From the NCBI RefSeq assembly GCF_000002235.5, contig NW_022145611.1:16403633-16467632 (forward strand): a stretch of 64,000 nucleotides of DNA, given 5' to 3'. The notes beneath the pieces were generated by a model. It had not been told where the DNA came from. It was given only the letters and a program-made list of their open reading frames with translations, and searched no databases. How positions within the stretch are numbered: position 1 is the stretch's first letter; every line of letters begins with the position of its first letter. This DNA comes from Strongylocentrotus purpuratus (Eukaryota > Echinodermata > Echinoidea > Camarodonta > Strongylocentrotidae). This document shows, piece after piece, positions 46,419 to 56,739 of the stretch. A program made the position numbers and the translations under genes.

Positions 46419-49400
46419 GTAAGACGCTTTTTTATTATGAATTTTAATTGAAGAAATCTGTGTATGCAGTCCCATATACTGGGATCGACGTAGGACCTAC
46501 CGTAATAATACCATTTGCCATAATTTACTTGCATGTACCATCATTTTGAGGAGGGGGGGGGGGGGGTATAGGTGAGTGGATAAGTGAAAGCAAAAGAGAC
46601 ATACTCCTTGTGAACCCGAATCAGACAATTATCAATAAGAAAGAAACACAGATAAAAGCACCTTCCAGGATTTGGGATGCAAAGCTTTTTGCCGAAATAT
46701 TTTGAGATGTTTTGTTTTCGTGCACACGTCTTATAAATAATGAATGTATTTTCAGAGCAATCATTGTTCAATTATAAGAGTTTCATTGATTATATACACG
46801 AATGTATTTCACACAATTTTAAAAGGGAAGTGATGCTGATGATTATAATCTTTTTGCGCAGAAACATACAGAGCTTCGGGCTAGGAATGTAGGATAAATT
46901 AATCAATTAAAAAAAAACACTGTAATATTAGCCAAATTTTTAATTTTAAAGCCTGCTGAGCAGTGGAATGGATGCTGTTCGTTCTTGATTAAAACGCTGC
47001 ACATGCATTGGGGTATGTAGCTGAATGTAAAATGGCATCTTTCTTACAAGCCATAGTGAAACTAGACTCTACAACTGATCTCTTTATTTTTTTTTCTTCT
47101 TTTTAGTAAGTTTGAATTTTTAAACAAATTTTTCCTGTATTAGCATAATTGCAGTAAGTTACGAAGCCAGGGCGTTTGGTGTGACCCGTCAGATGCGAGG
47201 TGCTGAAGCTAGAGGGAAATGCCCCGCCATTCAACTTGTCACGGTGCCTGAGAACAGAGGAAAGGCTGACCTTACAAGGTAAGTCTTTTTGAACACACAC
47301 ACACACAAGTCTTAAACACTAAACACACTAAACAGACTTGTCACACAAGTAAAGATATTCGCAGACATGATTGGCACTTTTGGAGAATATCATAACTTAT
47401 TTTGGATGCCATTTTCAAATGACAAGGACTTTCAAGATACTGTCTGACTCCCTGTTAGAGTATACTGCTAGTCTGTGTGGCATATCAGTCCGATTATTGC
47501 CCAAAGGAACAATGAGATGAAATGTATTTAGCACTTTGACAGACAACAACATATATTATTTCAAACATGTCTTTTCCACATGAAAACTTCTTAAATAGAA
47601 TATACTGCTAGTCTGTGTGGCGTATCAGACCGAATATTGCCCAAAGGATCAAGGAGAGGAAATGTATTTAGCCCATCTTTTCCAAATGAAACCAAATGAA
47701 AAAATTTCCATTCAGACTGACTATACCTGTCAAATTACCTGTACATAAATGAAATGAAAATAAAAATGGGCCCGAGTTAAAAGATCAAAGATACAATACT
47801 AAAGGACCACATGTGTAAACATGTAAATATTCATGAATTACTTTTGTAGATTAGAGAGTGCGGACTTAAAAAAAACAGACATTTATACAAGCTGTACAGT
47901 TCCTTAAAATGTTTACAGTCCCCTTTGTAATATATTCTATGATTTATCACCTTATTTTCTTCACTCTGTAGATACAGAGAAGCAGGAGCAGAGGTGATCA
48001 CAGTGCTATGTAAGTACAGCGATAGTGTGGAAAGGGCCAGCGTAGACGAGGCCTATGTGGATGTCACGGACCAGGTCCAGACCAGGTTGGCCCAGATGGA
48101 GGACCAAGGCCAGGTCCTGGATCCCGAGCAGCTGCATCAGACGTTCATCGCTGGTCATGATGTTGCCGAAGAGGGCGTTGATATAGAAGGTGATTTCTTT
48201 TTCAAACTTCATGTGTGCACTTTCAGTAGTTCAAAAAATGGCATGCAAAATGTTGCCTTTTCATCTGAATTGTGCTCTCTGGCATGTTGGACAAAGCCCA
48301 TGAAACATTTTTGGTATATATATCTGTAGATGACATCATTTTGATGTTAATCACAATGGTACTGGTATCTTTGATGTACTTGAGACAGTACGATACAGCC
48401 TTCTTTCGATAATTGCTAGAAAATCATCGCCCTTCAACTATTTTATAATTTGTGTGTGTTCTGTTTTTAACCCTGTAAACGATCATCGGATCAGACGCCG
48501 ATACCGATCTGATCAGGAATGATCGGATAATAATTTCCGATCGCCGATCAATAAAAATGATCAGAAAAAAATCGGCAGAATTTTTTTTTTGCGGGCCGCC
48601 ATCTTGGATTATAATGCATGCCTACATTATAATCCAAGATGGCGGCCCACATGTTTTGCCTCTTCTCTTAGACCAATATTATTAATTTCAAAGTCATGAA
48701 AAGGCACTAAGTATCAACAAACATGGTCTACAACAACTCCACATGACAAAATAATCCCAGCTGTGAATTTTTTAAAGCATTTGATAGCCCAAAACTTGAA
48801 ATTTTCGTCATTAAAAAAATGTTAAAACATCAGCCGATTTTTTTGTCGATCTTCCGATCCGATCAGAGCCCCAACTTACAGGGTTATCTGTTTCCTAATC
48901 CCATCATTTGCAGATGTACGGAAGAGAGGATTAGAGACTTGGCTAACATCATCAGACCTAGCAACAAAGAGACTTGGTGTTGGAGCTTTGATTGCAGAGG
49001 AGATGAGGGCAGCGGTTTTCAAAGATACAGGATTCCGATGTTCTGCTGGCATATCTCATAACAAGGTTGGGTTTTGCTAGCTTTTAATGAAGGATATCAA
49101 AGTTTTCAGACATTTAACATTTGAAAATCTTTCTAAAATAAAACCATATTTTCTATCCTGAATGTAAAACCAGGAAATTTGACAGTCATTAAATTGTCTC
49201 AGAATTTTCTAGGGAGCCAGTTACATATTGAATAACAACACCAAATTCTTGCAATTTTCAAGAGATTCTTACTGCTGAAGTTCATGAAACTTTCTAATGT
49301 ACAGTATACAAATTGTTGCCTAAATTTTTGAAACCAGTGATCTTCTTGTTGTTCAACTATATTTTCAGATGCTAGCAAAAATCGCATGTGGATTCCACAA

Positions 49401-52400
49401 ACCCAACCGTCAATCAGTCCTGCCGCCAGAAGGTTTGGATAAGGTCTACAAGACTATTCCTATCAGAAAGTTGTGAGTAAATGCTAGAGAGGTTCATGTG
49501 ATTGGTTTTACTGGCAGAAGAAGAAGAATAAAATCTTCATAGAAAAATACACAATCAGCAAAATTTCCTGTTAGATAAGCTTTTGTTTGCTGAAGACTGC
49601 AGTTTTTTTTAAAGACCCAAACATGTTCTTTTAGATCTTTGCCATAACATCAGTTTAAGCTACCACTAGAAGATGATGATCTGTCACCTCATGCTTTTGT
49701 GTTGAAAAGCCAGCAGTCCTCAGCATGCAAAGGCTCATATTACCGGCAAAGTCACTGTTCTGTTGAAAATATCATTTTCTCCATCGTGATTATTTTTGAA
49801 ATTTCTAATACGGTACTTGTGAAATGGCCTGTGAGCATTTTAGAGGGCAGAAAGCTTTCAGAGAGGAGAATCCACAGCACATCAGTGACCCCTTCATATA
49901 AATATTGGTATTGTAAACTTATGTGAAGTGTTATTGTGGTAGGGAAAAATTGTATTAGCACAACGATACATAGCAAGAACTGTGGTATCAGTCTCAGCAA
50001 CTGCAGTAGAAGTACTAGCAGAAGTATAAGATACACCTATATGCGTTGTAGAATCAATAGTATCTACAGGAGTAGTAGAATTATTACAATTGTAGCAGAT
50101 GTTTGGATTGATAAAAGTACTCAATATTGATATAACTGCTTTCTTCTTTCCGTTAGTCGTAATCTTGGTGGGAAACTTGGTCACTCTATATCTGAAGATC
50201 TAGGGGTGGAATATATGGGTGATCTACTGCGCTACACTGAGAAACAGTTACAGAAGAGATATAGTGAAAAAACAGGGTAAGTTCATATCATTTTTATCTC
50301 AAGATGCAAAGATATCATACCCATAAATTCTTAGTTCGTTGAGCTATGAAATGCATTACAAACTGTTCCTGTTGTTTTATTGATTGCGGAAAAACATTAA
50401 TGAAAATGTCTACACACTTCACAAGAAAAATGGAAAGAATTAAAACACCTTACTTCGGTATTCTGTCATGGCAATTGCGAAAACAGAAGTTTGGCTTTAA
50501 GCCTTCCTGAAAAACACAATGATCATAGAACACAAAAGTTATTATTGAAAAATCAGGAACTAAATGTATTGCGTAGAGGAAACCTTTACAAATTTTGTGA
50601 ATGGTTCAAGATCTGCGATAGTTTCATGCCACAAAATTATTAAGCCATAACTGATACAACAGGGAATTTTTCTAATTCATGAAAGTTGCTGTGAAAATGA
50701 CTGTCATAAACATTGAAAGTATCTAGCTTTACAGCGTACTTTAAACAGTGAATGTAGACAGTGGCGTTGTTACACAGGCTAAATTAAAATAACCTTTGTT
50801 CTGTTTACTATGCATTTTATTTTGTGTTGTAGTACCTGGTTGTACAGTATATGTCGAGGAATAGATGATGAGCCTGTGAGACCTCGTCAGCTAGCTAAGT
50901 CTACTGGATGCAGCAAGACCTTTCCTGGCAAGAATGCACTGGATACAAGAGACAAGGTAATAGGCAAACTACATTCAATCTGTTAGAAATTAGAAGTACC
51001 GGTACATGAACTTTGTACTTTGTAGCAATAAGGTGTACTGGTATACAGGTTTTAAGGACATTATGAGATCCAGTAAAGTTGCTGCAGACACTGATGTACG
51101 TACATGTAAGAATGTCGTAGACAAAATTATTATTGGTAGCTGGTAGCATTTTTAATTTGATGATTACAAAAGGTATTGTGAAATTGATTTGGATTTAAAT
51201 TCACAATAATATTGTGTAATCGTATATTGATAACTGAAATTTAGTAGTATGAATTTATCGATGCTTTCCAAAACAAGTTTAAGTTTTTAGTATCCCTGTG
51301 GTAGCTAGTCATGGTATGATGTTTAACTTTTGTTATGTGTGTATTCAAATACATTTTATAAATTATTTCTCTGTTTTTCTTTCAGGTCAAACATTGGTTT
51401 CGGTCTCTGGCAGAGGAAGTTGAACATAGATTACTGAGAGAAGAAGAAACGGTAGGTAGAAGAGTTACAGTTTATAATGGCTCACCATGTGATACCGACA
51501 GTGTATTTTATACACAGTTTCTTCTGACCCAAAGGCATTGAAGGGTCACCGGTTGGGAAGATATTTCTTGAATACTGTGAAGTGCAGCCCAGCTAAATTT
51601 GATATGCTAATGTATGCTTTCATTGTAAAATCCTATACATGATTGATGTTTATTTTGATTGATTTTTGTTCAAAGAAAAGGGAATTTATAGTTTCATATT
51701 TGGATAATTAGCAAGATGACTTAAAGCTTGTCTCATCATATGTGCCAGGAATGAGAGCACCAAGGTACTGCAACATGGGTTTTGAACCCAGAATCTCTTG
51801 GTTTAATCGTTTGAACCGCTGAGCTATGACATCTCCATAAGACCTAAAAAAAAAAAAGATGTTTTATTGCCCTTCAGGTGCCAAAACATGGGTCGGTTGG
51901 TCGGTCAAAACAAAATTGTTTGAATACTTTTGTTCTACTCTTTCCTCCCTTTTTGGGCTGATATTTCTCAGTTTTGAATGCTTTATTAAATATTTTTTTT
52001 TAAAAGCCGACCGTAGATTTCAAAGGCCATACAACACCTTGTTTGTTACGCCTAATCAGTAATTCTTTTTCTCATTTCAGAACAACCGAACAGCCAAGCA
52101 CCTGACGGTGTCCGTAGGTCAGGCCGGTAAACCTCTGATGACTACAGCCAGCAGGTCCTGTGCTATCCATCAGATTAGCAGTGAGAAGATAGCCAAAGAC
52201 TGCTTCAGTGTGATTCAGAACCTTAATCATGCTGGCAATCATCAGGCTGCCTGGTGAGTCACAGATAGGTGGTGTGATGTTGGTGTTACTGATGATAGTT
52301 TTAAGTAATAATAATAATAATAACAACATTTATAAACATTTGTAAAGACTGACCGATGTTGGCACAGTTCTTGCCAGTGGTGTTACCACAGGTGTACCAT

Positions 52401-53912
52401 TTAAAATAAAAAATATCAAGGGCAAATTCTCCATGACAAGGTTATTGACAATGGTAATAAATATGTCCATGTATACTTTCATTCTGGAAAATTGCTTCAT
52501 TCACCCAAAACGTTGATAGGTGGAATAGCAGCAGAGGGTAAAGAGAATTGACAAGAAAAATCAGTTCAACTTGCTTTTATTAAACTAAAGCCTGAAACTA
52601 ATACATGCATTTCCTTTATAAACTATTTGGTTTTCTCCTTTCTTCTCTTTCCCAACCCAGGTCTCCTGCCATTACATATCTTGGTATATCAGCTTCTAAG
52701 TTTGTGGAAGGAGGAAGCTCCAAATTAGGTTCCATCCAAAGCTTCTTATCCTCCGGGCCTAGCAAGCCAGCGACAGCACTTCTAAAGGAAGACCAACAAG
52801 AAGGACTAGGTCCAGAGATGGCACAGGACCAGACGTCAAGGAGAACCCTTGATAGATTCCTCACTCAGCCTAGCAAAGAACCAAAGCAGGAGACCGTGGA
52901 CCAGCAGACTGGTGCTGGGTCTTCAAGAGAGCCACAAGAGAGACGGAAATCAAGCCCCAAAGATCAGGGTATCCGGACGTTTTTCTCCCAGAGGAAAAGT
53001 TATGATGATACGATTGATCCAAAGGGTTCCGCTTCTCACTCTGTGGCATCACATCCTAGCACTGTGGCTTCTGTAGAGAGAGACAAAGGAGATGTGAGGC
53101 AAGAGTCAAACGCCACAGAAGACCTTTTAAGAATGGCTCAGGATGGGAGTGGCAATGCTGAACCTCAGAGGGCAGGATTGGGTCAAAGTCAGTCGTTCTT
53201 TGCCAGATTACAACAGAAGAAGGACAGAGAGATTCAGGATAAAAAGAGCCAAACCTTGAGATTAGGTCAGTCAAGCACGACTGCTGCAGCAGTAGGTCAT
53301 CTCGCATCTCGTCTAGAAACAAACGTGACTGAAAATGGAGCTGGTGCCCTCGATCACATAGAGGAGGAGGTTGATGGAGATGTCAATCTGTTTCCTGAAA
53401 TGTCAAGTGACGAGGACTTTGAGGATTCCCGTGCCTCATCTTCAAAAGGAAGAGGGTCGCCTTCATGTGCATCAGAGCATACAAGTGGACATCATGTGAG
53501 TGATGAAACAGGGAAGGAAAAACAAAAGATAGCAAAGAAATTAGGACAGCACAAGGACTCTACTCCGGTTGAGGCCGGACCGTCTAGAGTACCAGGTGAA
53601 GATGAGATTCTCTGCGAGAAATGCCAGCAAATCATTTCAGTCTGGGACTATCCTGAGCACCTGGACTTCCATGTGGCCTTAGAACTCCAGGAACAGGACA
53701 GAGCTGAGGCCAAAAACACAGGACCAAGACCAGGTCAATCTAATACAACTAATGGGAATAAGCCCAAGTCAGCACCCACGATCAAAGTCGGGAAGAAGAG
53801 AGGAAGGCCACCTGGGTCAACCACCAAGAATAAGAAGACCAAGCAGGGCGGAGAAGCTCAGGGAAGTGGACCAGGGAGCAGTAGCCTACATAGCTTTTTC
53901 AAACCAAAATGA
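46294..53912 (+). CDS. POLH: DNA polymerase eta, complete, ten exons, 822 aa
   Basis: Y-family translesion DNA polymerase that inserts nucleotides opposite UV dimers in the nucleus. Exons: 46294-46418, 47144-47278, 47972-48189, 48914-49065, 49369-49472, 50157-50276, 50833-50956, 51386-51451, 52081-52253, 52661-53912. The total is 2469 nt, exactly divisible by three, and all introns are GT-AG. Catalytic metal ligands are visible: D9 in LIDMDCF and D112/E113 in SVDEAYVD. Q34 and R57 correspond to human Q38 and R61. The core continues through GISHNK, KPNRQ, IRKFRNLGGKLG and YSICRGID. Exon 9 and the start of exon 10 cover the little finger, ending near ASKF. The tail carries a UBZ zinc finger (C724, C727, H739, H743, with D741), an AT-hook-like KKRGRPPG at 784-791, and the ending SLHSFFKPK. 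It is about 110 residues longer than human POLH, mostly in the tail. Confidence 0.97.
47144..47278 (+). CDS. POLH: POLH exon 2
   Basis: Encodes IIAVSYEARAFGVTRQMRG through ENRGKADLT. R57, equivalent to human R61, contacts the incoming nucleotide in the family. Acceptor TATTAG, donor GTAAGT. Confidence 0.97.
47456..47685. repeat. Two-copy direct repeat in POLH intron 2
   Basis: Segments starting TATACTGCTAGTCTGTGTGG at 47461 and 47601 are about 80-85 bp long, highly similar and 140 bp apart. Both continue with TATCAG, ATTGCCCAAAGGA and GAAATGTATTTAGC. It looks like a local duplication with intervening sequence and no transposon ends. Confidence 0.85.
47972..48189 (+). CDS. POLH: POLH exon 3 with the SVDEAYVD catalytic motif
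   Basis: Encodes YREAGAEVITVLCKYSDSVE, then RASVDEAYVDVTDQ with catalytic D112/E113, and a variable finger loop ending HDVAEEGVDIE. The donor is the weaker GTGATT. Reading stays open for about 140 bases into the intron, but homology stops at the donor. Confidence 0.95.
48468..48886. mobile_element. MITE with 11-bp perfect terminal inverted repeats in POLH intron 3
   Basis: TAACCCTGTAA at 48468-48478 is perfectly inverted at 48876-48886 (TTACAGGGTTA). Further inverted GATCGG/CCGATC runs lie just inside both ends. TTA at both outer edges fits a TTA or TA target duplication, so PIF/Harbinger or mariner-like origin is possible. There is no coding capacity. The centre holds a perfect hairpin, listed separately. 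Confidence 0.85.
48593..48648. repeat. Perfect 24-bp hairpin with an 8-base loop
   Basis: Arm 48593-48616 is the exact reverse complement of 48625-48648, separated by CATGCCTA. Each arm contains GCCGCCATCTTG, which matches the YY1 consensus core. It lies within the MITE in POLH intron 3 and would be a strong stem in the pre-mRNA. Confidence 0.95.
48914..49065 (+). CDS. POLH: POLH exon 4
   Basis: Encodes VRKRGLETWL, then GVGALIAEEMRAAVF and RCSAGISHNK, part of the palm. It ends in phase 0 before donor GTTGGG. The acceptor is TTTGCAG. Confidence 0.96.
49369..49472 (+). CDS. POLH: POLH exon 5 (start of the thumb)
   Basis: Encodes MLAKIACGFHKPNRQSVLPP through YKTIPIRK. The KPNRQ block and the IRK lead into the thumb helix-hairpin-helix are conserved. 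Acceptor TTTTCAG, donor GTGAGT. Confidence 0.96.
50157..50276 (+). CDS. POLH: POLH exon 6 (thumb, RNLGGKLG)
   Basis: Encodes RNLGGKLGHSISEDLGVEYM and LRYTEKQLQKRYSEKTG. LGGKLG is the DNA-binding hairpin of the thumb in Y-family polymerases. Acceptor CGTTAG, donor GTAAGT. Confidence 0.96.
50833..50956 (+). CDS. POLH: POLH exon 7
   Basis: Encodes TWLYSICRGIDDEPVRPRQL followed by AKSTGCSKTFPGKNAL. The R-PRQL and GCSK-FPGK blocks are conserved in POLH and mark entry to the little finger. Acceptor TTGTAG, donor GTAATA. Confidence 0.96.
51386..51451 (+). CDS. POLH: POLH exon 8
   Basis: A 66-base, phase-0 exon encoding VKHWFRSLAEEVEHRLLREE plus ET, the first helix of the little finger (human counterpart WWLLQLAQELEERL). 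Acceptor TTTCAG, donor GTAGGT. Confidence 0.94.
51725..51836 (-). mobile_element. tRNA-derived SINE head, minus strand, POLH intron 8
   Basis: On the minus strand the segment reads GGAGATGTCATAGCTCAG followed by a B-box-like GGGTTCAAAACCC (plus-strand positions 51777-51789). These are RNA polymerase III A and B boxes. No acceptor stem closes, so this is a retroposon relic and not a working tRNA gene. A short poly-A tract in the + direction at 51847-51857 is probably unrelated. Confidence 0.75.
52081..52253 (+). CDS. POLH: POLH exon 9 (little finger)
   Basis: Encodes NNRTAKHLTVSVGQAGKPLM, then SRSCAIHQISSEKIAKDCFS. This is the DNA-gripping beta sheet of the little finger. It ends with two bases of the Trp codon completed by exon 10. 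Acceptor ATTTCAG, donor GTGAGT. Confidence 0.95.
52661..53912 (+). CDS. POLH: POLH exon 10: regulatory tail with UBZ and FF/FL motifs
   Basis: One large terminal exon, residues 407-822. It finishes the little finger (SPAITYLGISASKF) and then encodes a mostly disordered Ser/Gln/Lys-rich tail. Short motifs: SIQSFL (F434), TLDRFL (F472), GIRTFF (F513-F514), SQSFFARLQQKK (F585-F586) and SLHSFF (F818-F819). In vertebrate POLH such motifs bind PCNA and REV1. The zinc finger (C724-x2-C727-x11-H739-x3-H743, with WDYPEHLDFH) matches UBZ3 of POLH, including the key Asp. The reading frame is also open upstream of 52661, but the acceptor CAACCCAG and the Trp split codon fix the exon start. Confidence 0.96.
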
Positions 53913-54632
53913 AGATCCACTTATATACACTTTGTAGAAACAGTCATGTCAATCATGTGGATATTCACCAACTGCCATTGAACTACTTTCATAGTGGTGC
54001 AGGGAGATACTATCAAAGAAGCTGAAATTAACTTTTGAATGATGGTATAATTTGATTTGAGACTGCCACAATTTGAATCTTGATTACTCAAATGTATTTC
54101 AAATGAAATTGTATACGCTCGAGGGTTAGCAACCAAAGAACCAATGGGATATTTTAGTTGAGGAATAGTTAATAAGCCAATGTGGTTTGGAACCTGGTAC
54201 ATACACTTGCGTGGCAAAAAAAATATAAAGATATTCATAATCAAAGACCAAATTTCAAAACGCTTTTCTTGCGCCACTTATATCATTGCCATGTGAAGTT
54301 TAAATGATGATCAGTAATTCAGTTTATTTTAAACAAACTTTGTTGAAGTTCCTTTGTTTCACTACTTTCATAATGACTAAGATGTGTGACTATGTTACCC
54401 TGTGCCCGTATATCAAGATTTGCTGCTCACCAAAGAAACATTTCATTCCTATATTTTGATACGTTAAGACATTGCAATAATTTCTATTGAGGTGTGCAGA
54501 CGAGATGCTCTTTTTAACCTGAAATTTTGATCATCATGCTTTCTGTAAAATTCTTGTCATATCAAAAATTAGTTCGTATTTGAAACATACAAAACATACA
54601 AAAACATACAAAATTTGAATATATGTACATAT

Positions 54633-54862
54633 CCGCGGATCGAGCCCCGCCGCGGTACTAATATCCTTTGGCAAGACATTGATCTACATTTGCCACACTC
54701 AACCCAGGTGATGTAAATGGGTACCTGGTAGGAATTAATTCTTTGAAATGCTGGAGCGCCGCAATGGCAGCACAGCTAAAGCCGGGGTAATAATCTCCAA
54801 GTTTGGAAGCGCTTAGTGATTCTAATAAGCACTATATAAAAACTGAGTATTATTATATGTAA
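54633..54862 (+). mobile_element. 5'-truncated tRNA-derived SINE in the POLH 3' UTR
   Basis: Begins with a B-box-like GGATCGAGCCCCGCCGCGG. It then carries the body CAAGACATTGATCTACATTTGC, GGTACCTGGTAGGAATTAAT and AGCGCTTAGTGATTCTAATA, and ends in a TATTATTAT-type tail. The layout is that of a widespread marine-invertebrate tRNA SINE. The A-box half is missing. Confidence 0.75.
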
Positions 54863-55684
54863 AAGTACCTATACTGTACAGCTCTTACCGCAAATATTAT
54901 TCAACGGGGAAAGCATACAACTGATGGAGCAAAAGTATGCTATGACAGAGATAACAGATGTAGCCCATAGAGGTTAAATCTTGACCCTAATTTTTTTCTT
55001 CCATATCTATAAATGAATGTGATTCTGTTGTGAAAGCGGAATAGGAAGAGGGTTGTAAATATAAGCACAGAGTATGCGGTTGTTCAGTGTGAATGTAAGA
55101 TTTTCATTACTCTCTCTCTCTATATATAATATTTCTTTAGATGCAGTTATATTCATCCTACGCAACTTACCTAATGATTATCCATAATTTATTTGCAATA
55201 AGACAAATGATTTATTAGCTACTATTTAATGTATTCTATCAAAGCTGGTCTTTGAAAATATTGTTTTCATGAAATATGATGCAAAACAGAAACTAGAAAA
55301 CTAAATTTTATATACCACATAGTAATTCATACATAATATATGTAAATACATTGTAGATTGCTCAACGTGGATGAAATGCTTCCCAGGGAGTAGATATTGT
55401 CTCTTCTCAGGAGTCTAGTCAGGCAATATTAAAATATATATATATTTTGCATGAATCACTTTATAATTCAAAATTTCAAATACTATTATTGTTAATAATT
55501 ATCGTTATTTCAGGTACTAGGAATGAAAGCAAGGATGTTTGCTTGGAGATATACAAAAGGGGCTATTTTTTATTATAAAGTTACTCCATTGGCTCTGTGG
55601 GTTTTTTTTATTTAGAAAAAAGTAAGGTTGCATAAAGGAGAAAGCTTGAAAGCCATTGACTGGCAATTCTTTAAATGAAATCTT

Positions 55685-55870
55685 GATCATCTACATTTGC
55701 CTATCTTAACCTAGGTAAAGTCAATAGGGATCTTGTAAGAAGAAATTAATTGAATACTAGAGCACATGGCATGTGGGTGAAATACCCAATTTATGTTCCT
55801 AGTGCCTTGGAAAGTTTCACTAGTTAGGCAGTGATAATGTATGAAGTGCATTATTATACAAATAATGAAT
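55685..55870 (+). mobile_element. Strongly decayed second copy of the same SINE
   Basis: GATCATCTACATTTGCCTAT, then AACCTAGGTAAAGTC, then AAATTAATTGAATACTAGAGC and CAGTGATAATG...AAGTGCATTATTATA align in order with the SINE about 1 kb upstream, with many substitutions. Call based on collinear blocks. Confidence 0.55.
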
Positions 55871-56739
55871 GGTTATGAGTTCATTAGTGCGAATATTTTC
55901 ATGAGTTGAAATATTAACATTCTATTCAACGAGGCGTCAGCCGAGTTGAAAAGAATTATCGTTAATCTTTCAACGAATGAAAATATTTGTACTATTAAAC
56001 GAATGAAAAACATTCTTTATTTGTTTTATACAACATCAAAGAAGATCTAATAAAACGTTAATCAACATATTATGCTTTACTCCTTACATTAAAGATAAAT
56101 TAAAGTTGGAGTCAAGCCTTCTCGATTACATTCAGATTGCCTTCGCGTCAGATACACGCAGGGATATGCGCACGACAGAGAGGTACGCAGTCTGCATATA
56201 ACCAAAAATGCACGACTGTGCAATATAACATCTATTGAATATCATGTGATCAACAATCCTCCAATCAAATGACAAGGATCCACGTAGGTGTTGTATAAAG
56301 TGTTGTCTTCTCTTGTAAAAACAATCTGGATATTTTCCAAATTGCCTGCTGATTTTTTTTAAGTGATGTGTTGAAGTGATGTGTGCAGTGTCTTCTACAG
56401 TACATCTGGATATTATTCATATCTTAGCCCAGTACCATTTTTTTTTCTACTTGAAATGTAATAATGGGTTGCTACAAGATGTATATTTTCACTCTTGTGA
56501 AGGAAAGTCAATTTTTATATCAAATATCAAGCAGTTGCTCCGATGTATATATTATAGGATAATATAGCGAAGAATACTAAATAATAAATAAATTACTTGC
56601 TTTTTACAAAGTTGTTATTAATGAGTTTGCATTGATGTGATATTAAATTTTCAGACAATTCAGAGGAGAATACATCATCACACATATAAAAGAAAGTAAG
56701 ACAGACAAATGAATTCATATTCTCATGAACACAATGGTA

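Larger units (their letters stand above)
53913..56592 (+). other. Probable POLH 3' UTR and 3' flank
   Basis: AT-rich, no gene recognised. It contains two SINE relics (described separately). AATAAA hexamers occur at 56049-56054 and as an overlapping pair at 56583-56592; either could end the POLH transcript. The cut site itself is not determinable. Confidence 0.4.

Noticed and set aside
52605..52660. Upstream Met of the long open frame containing POLH exon 10
   Set aside because: Lies in intron 9; the acceptor at 52660 and split Trp codon show the exon starts at 52661.
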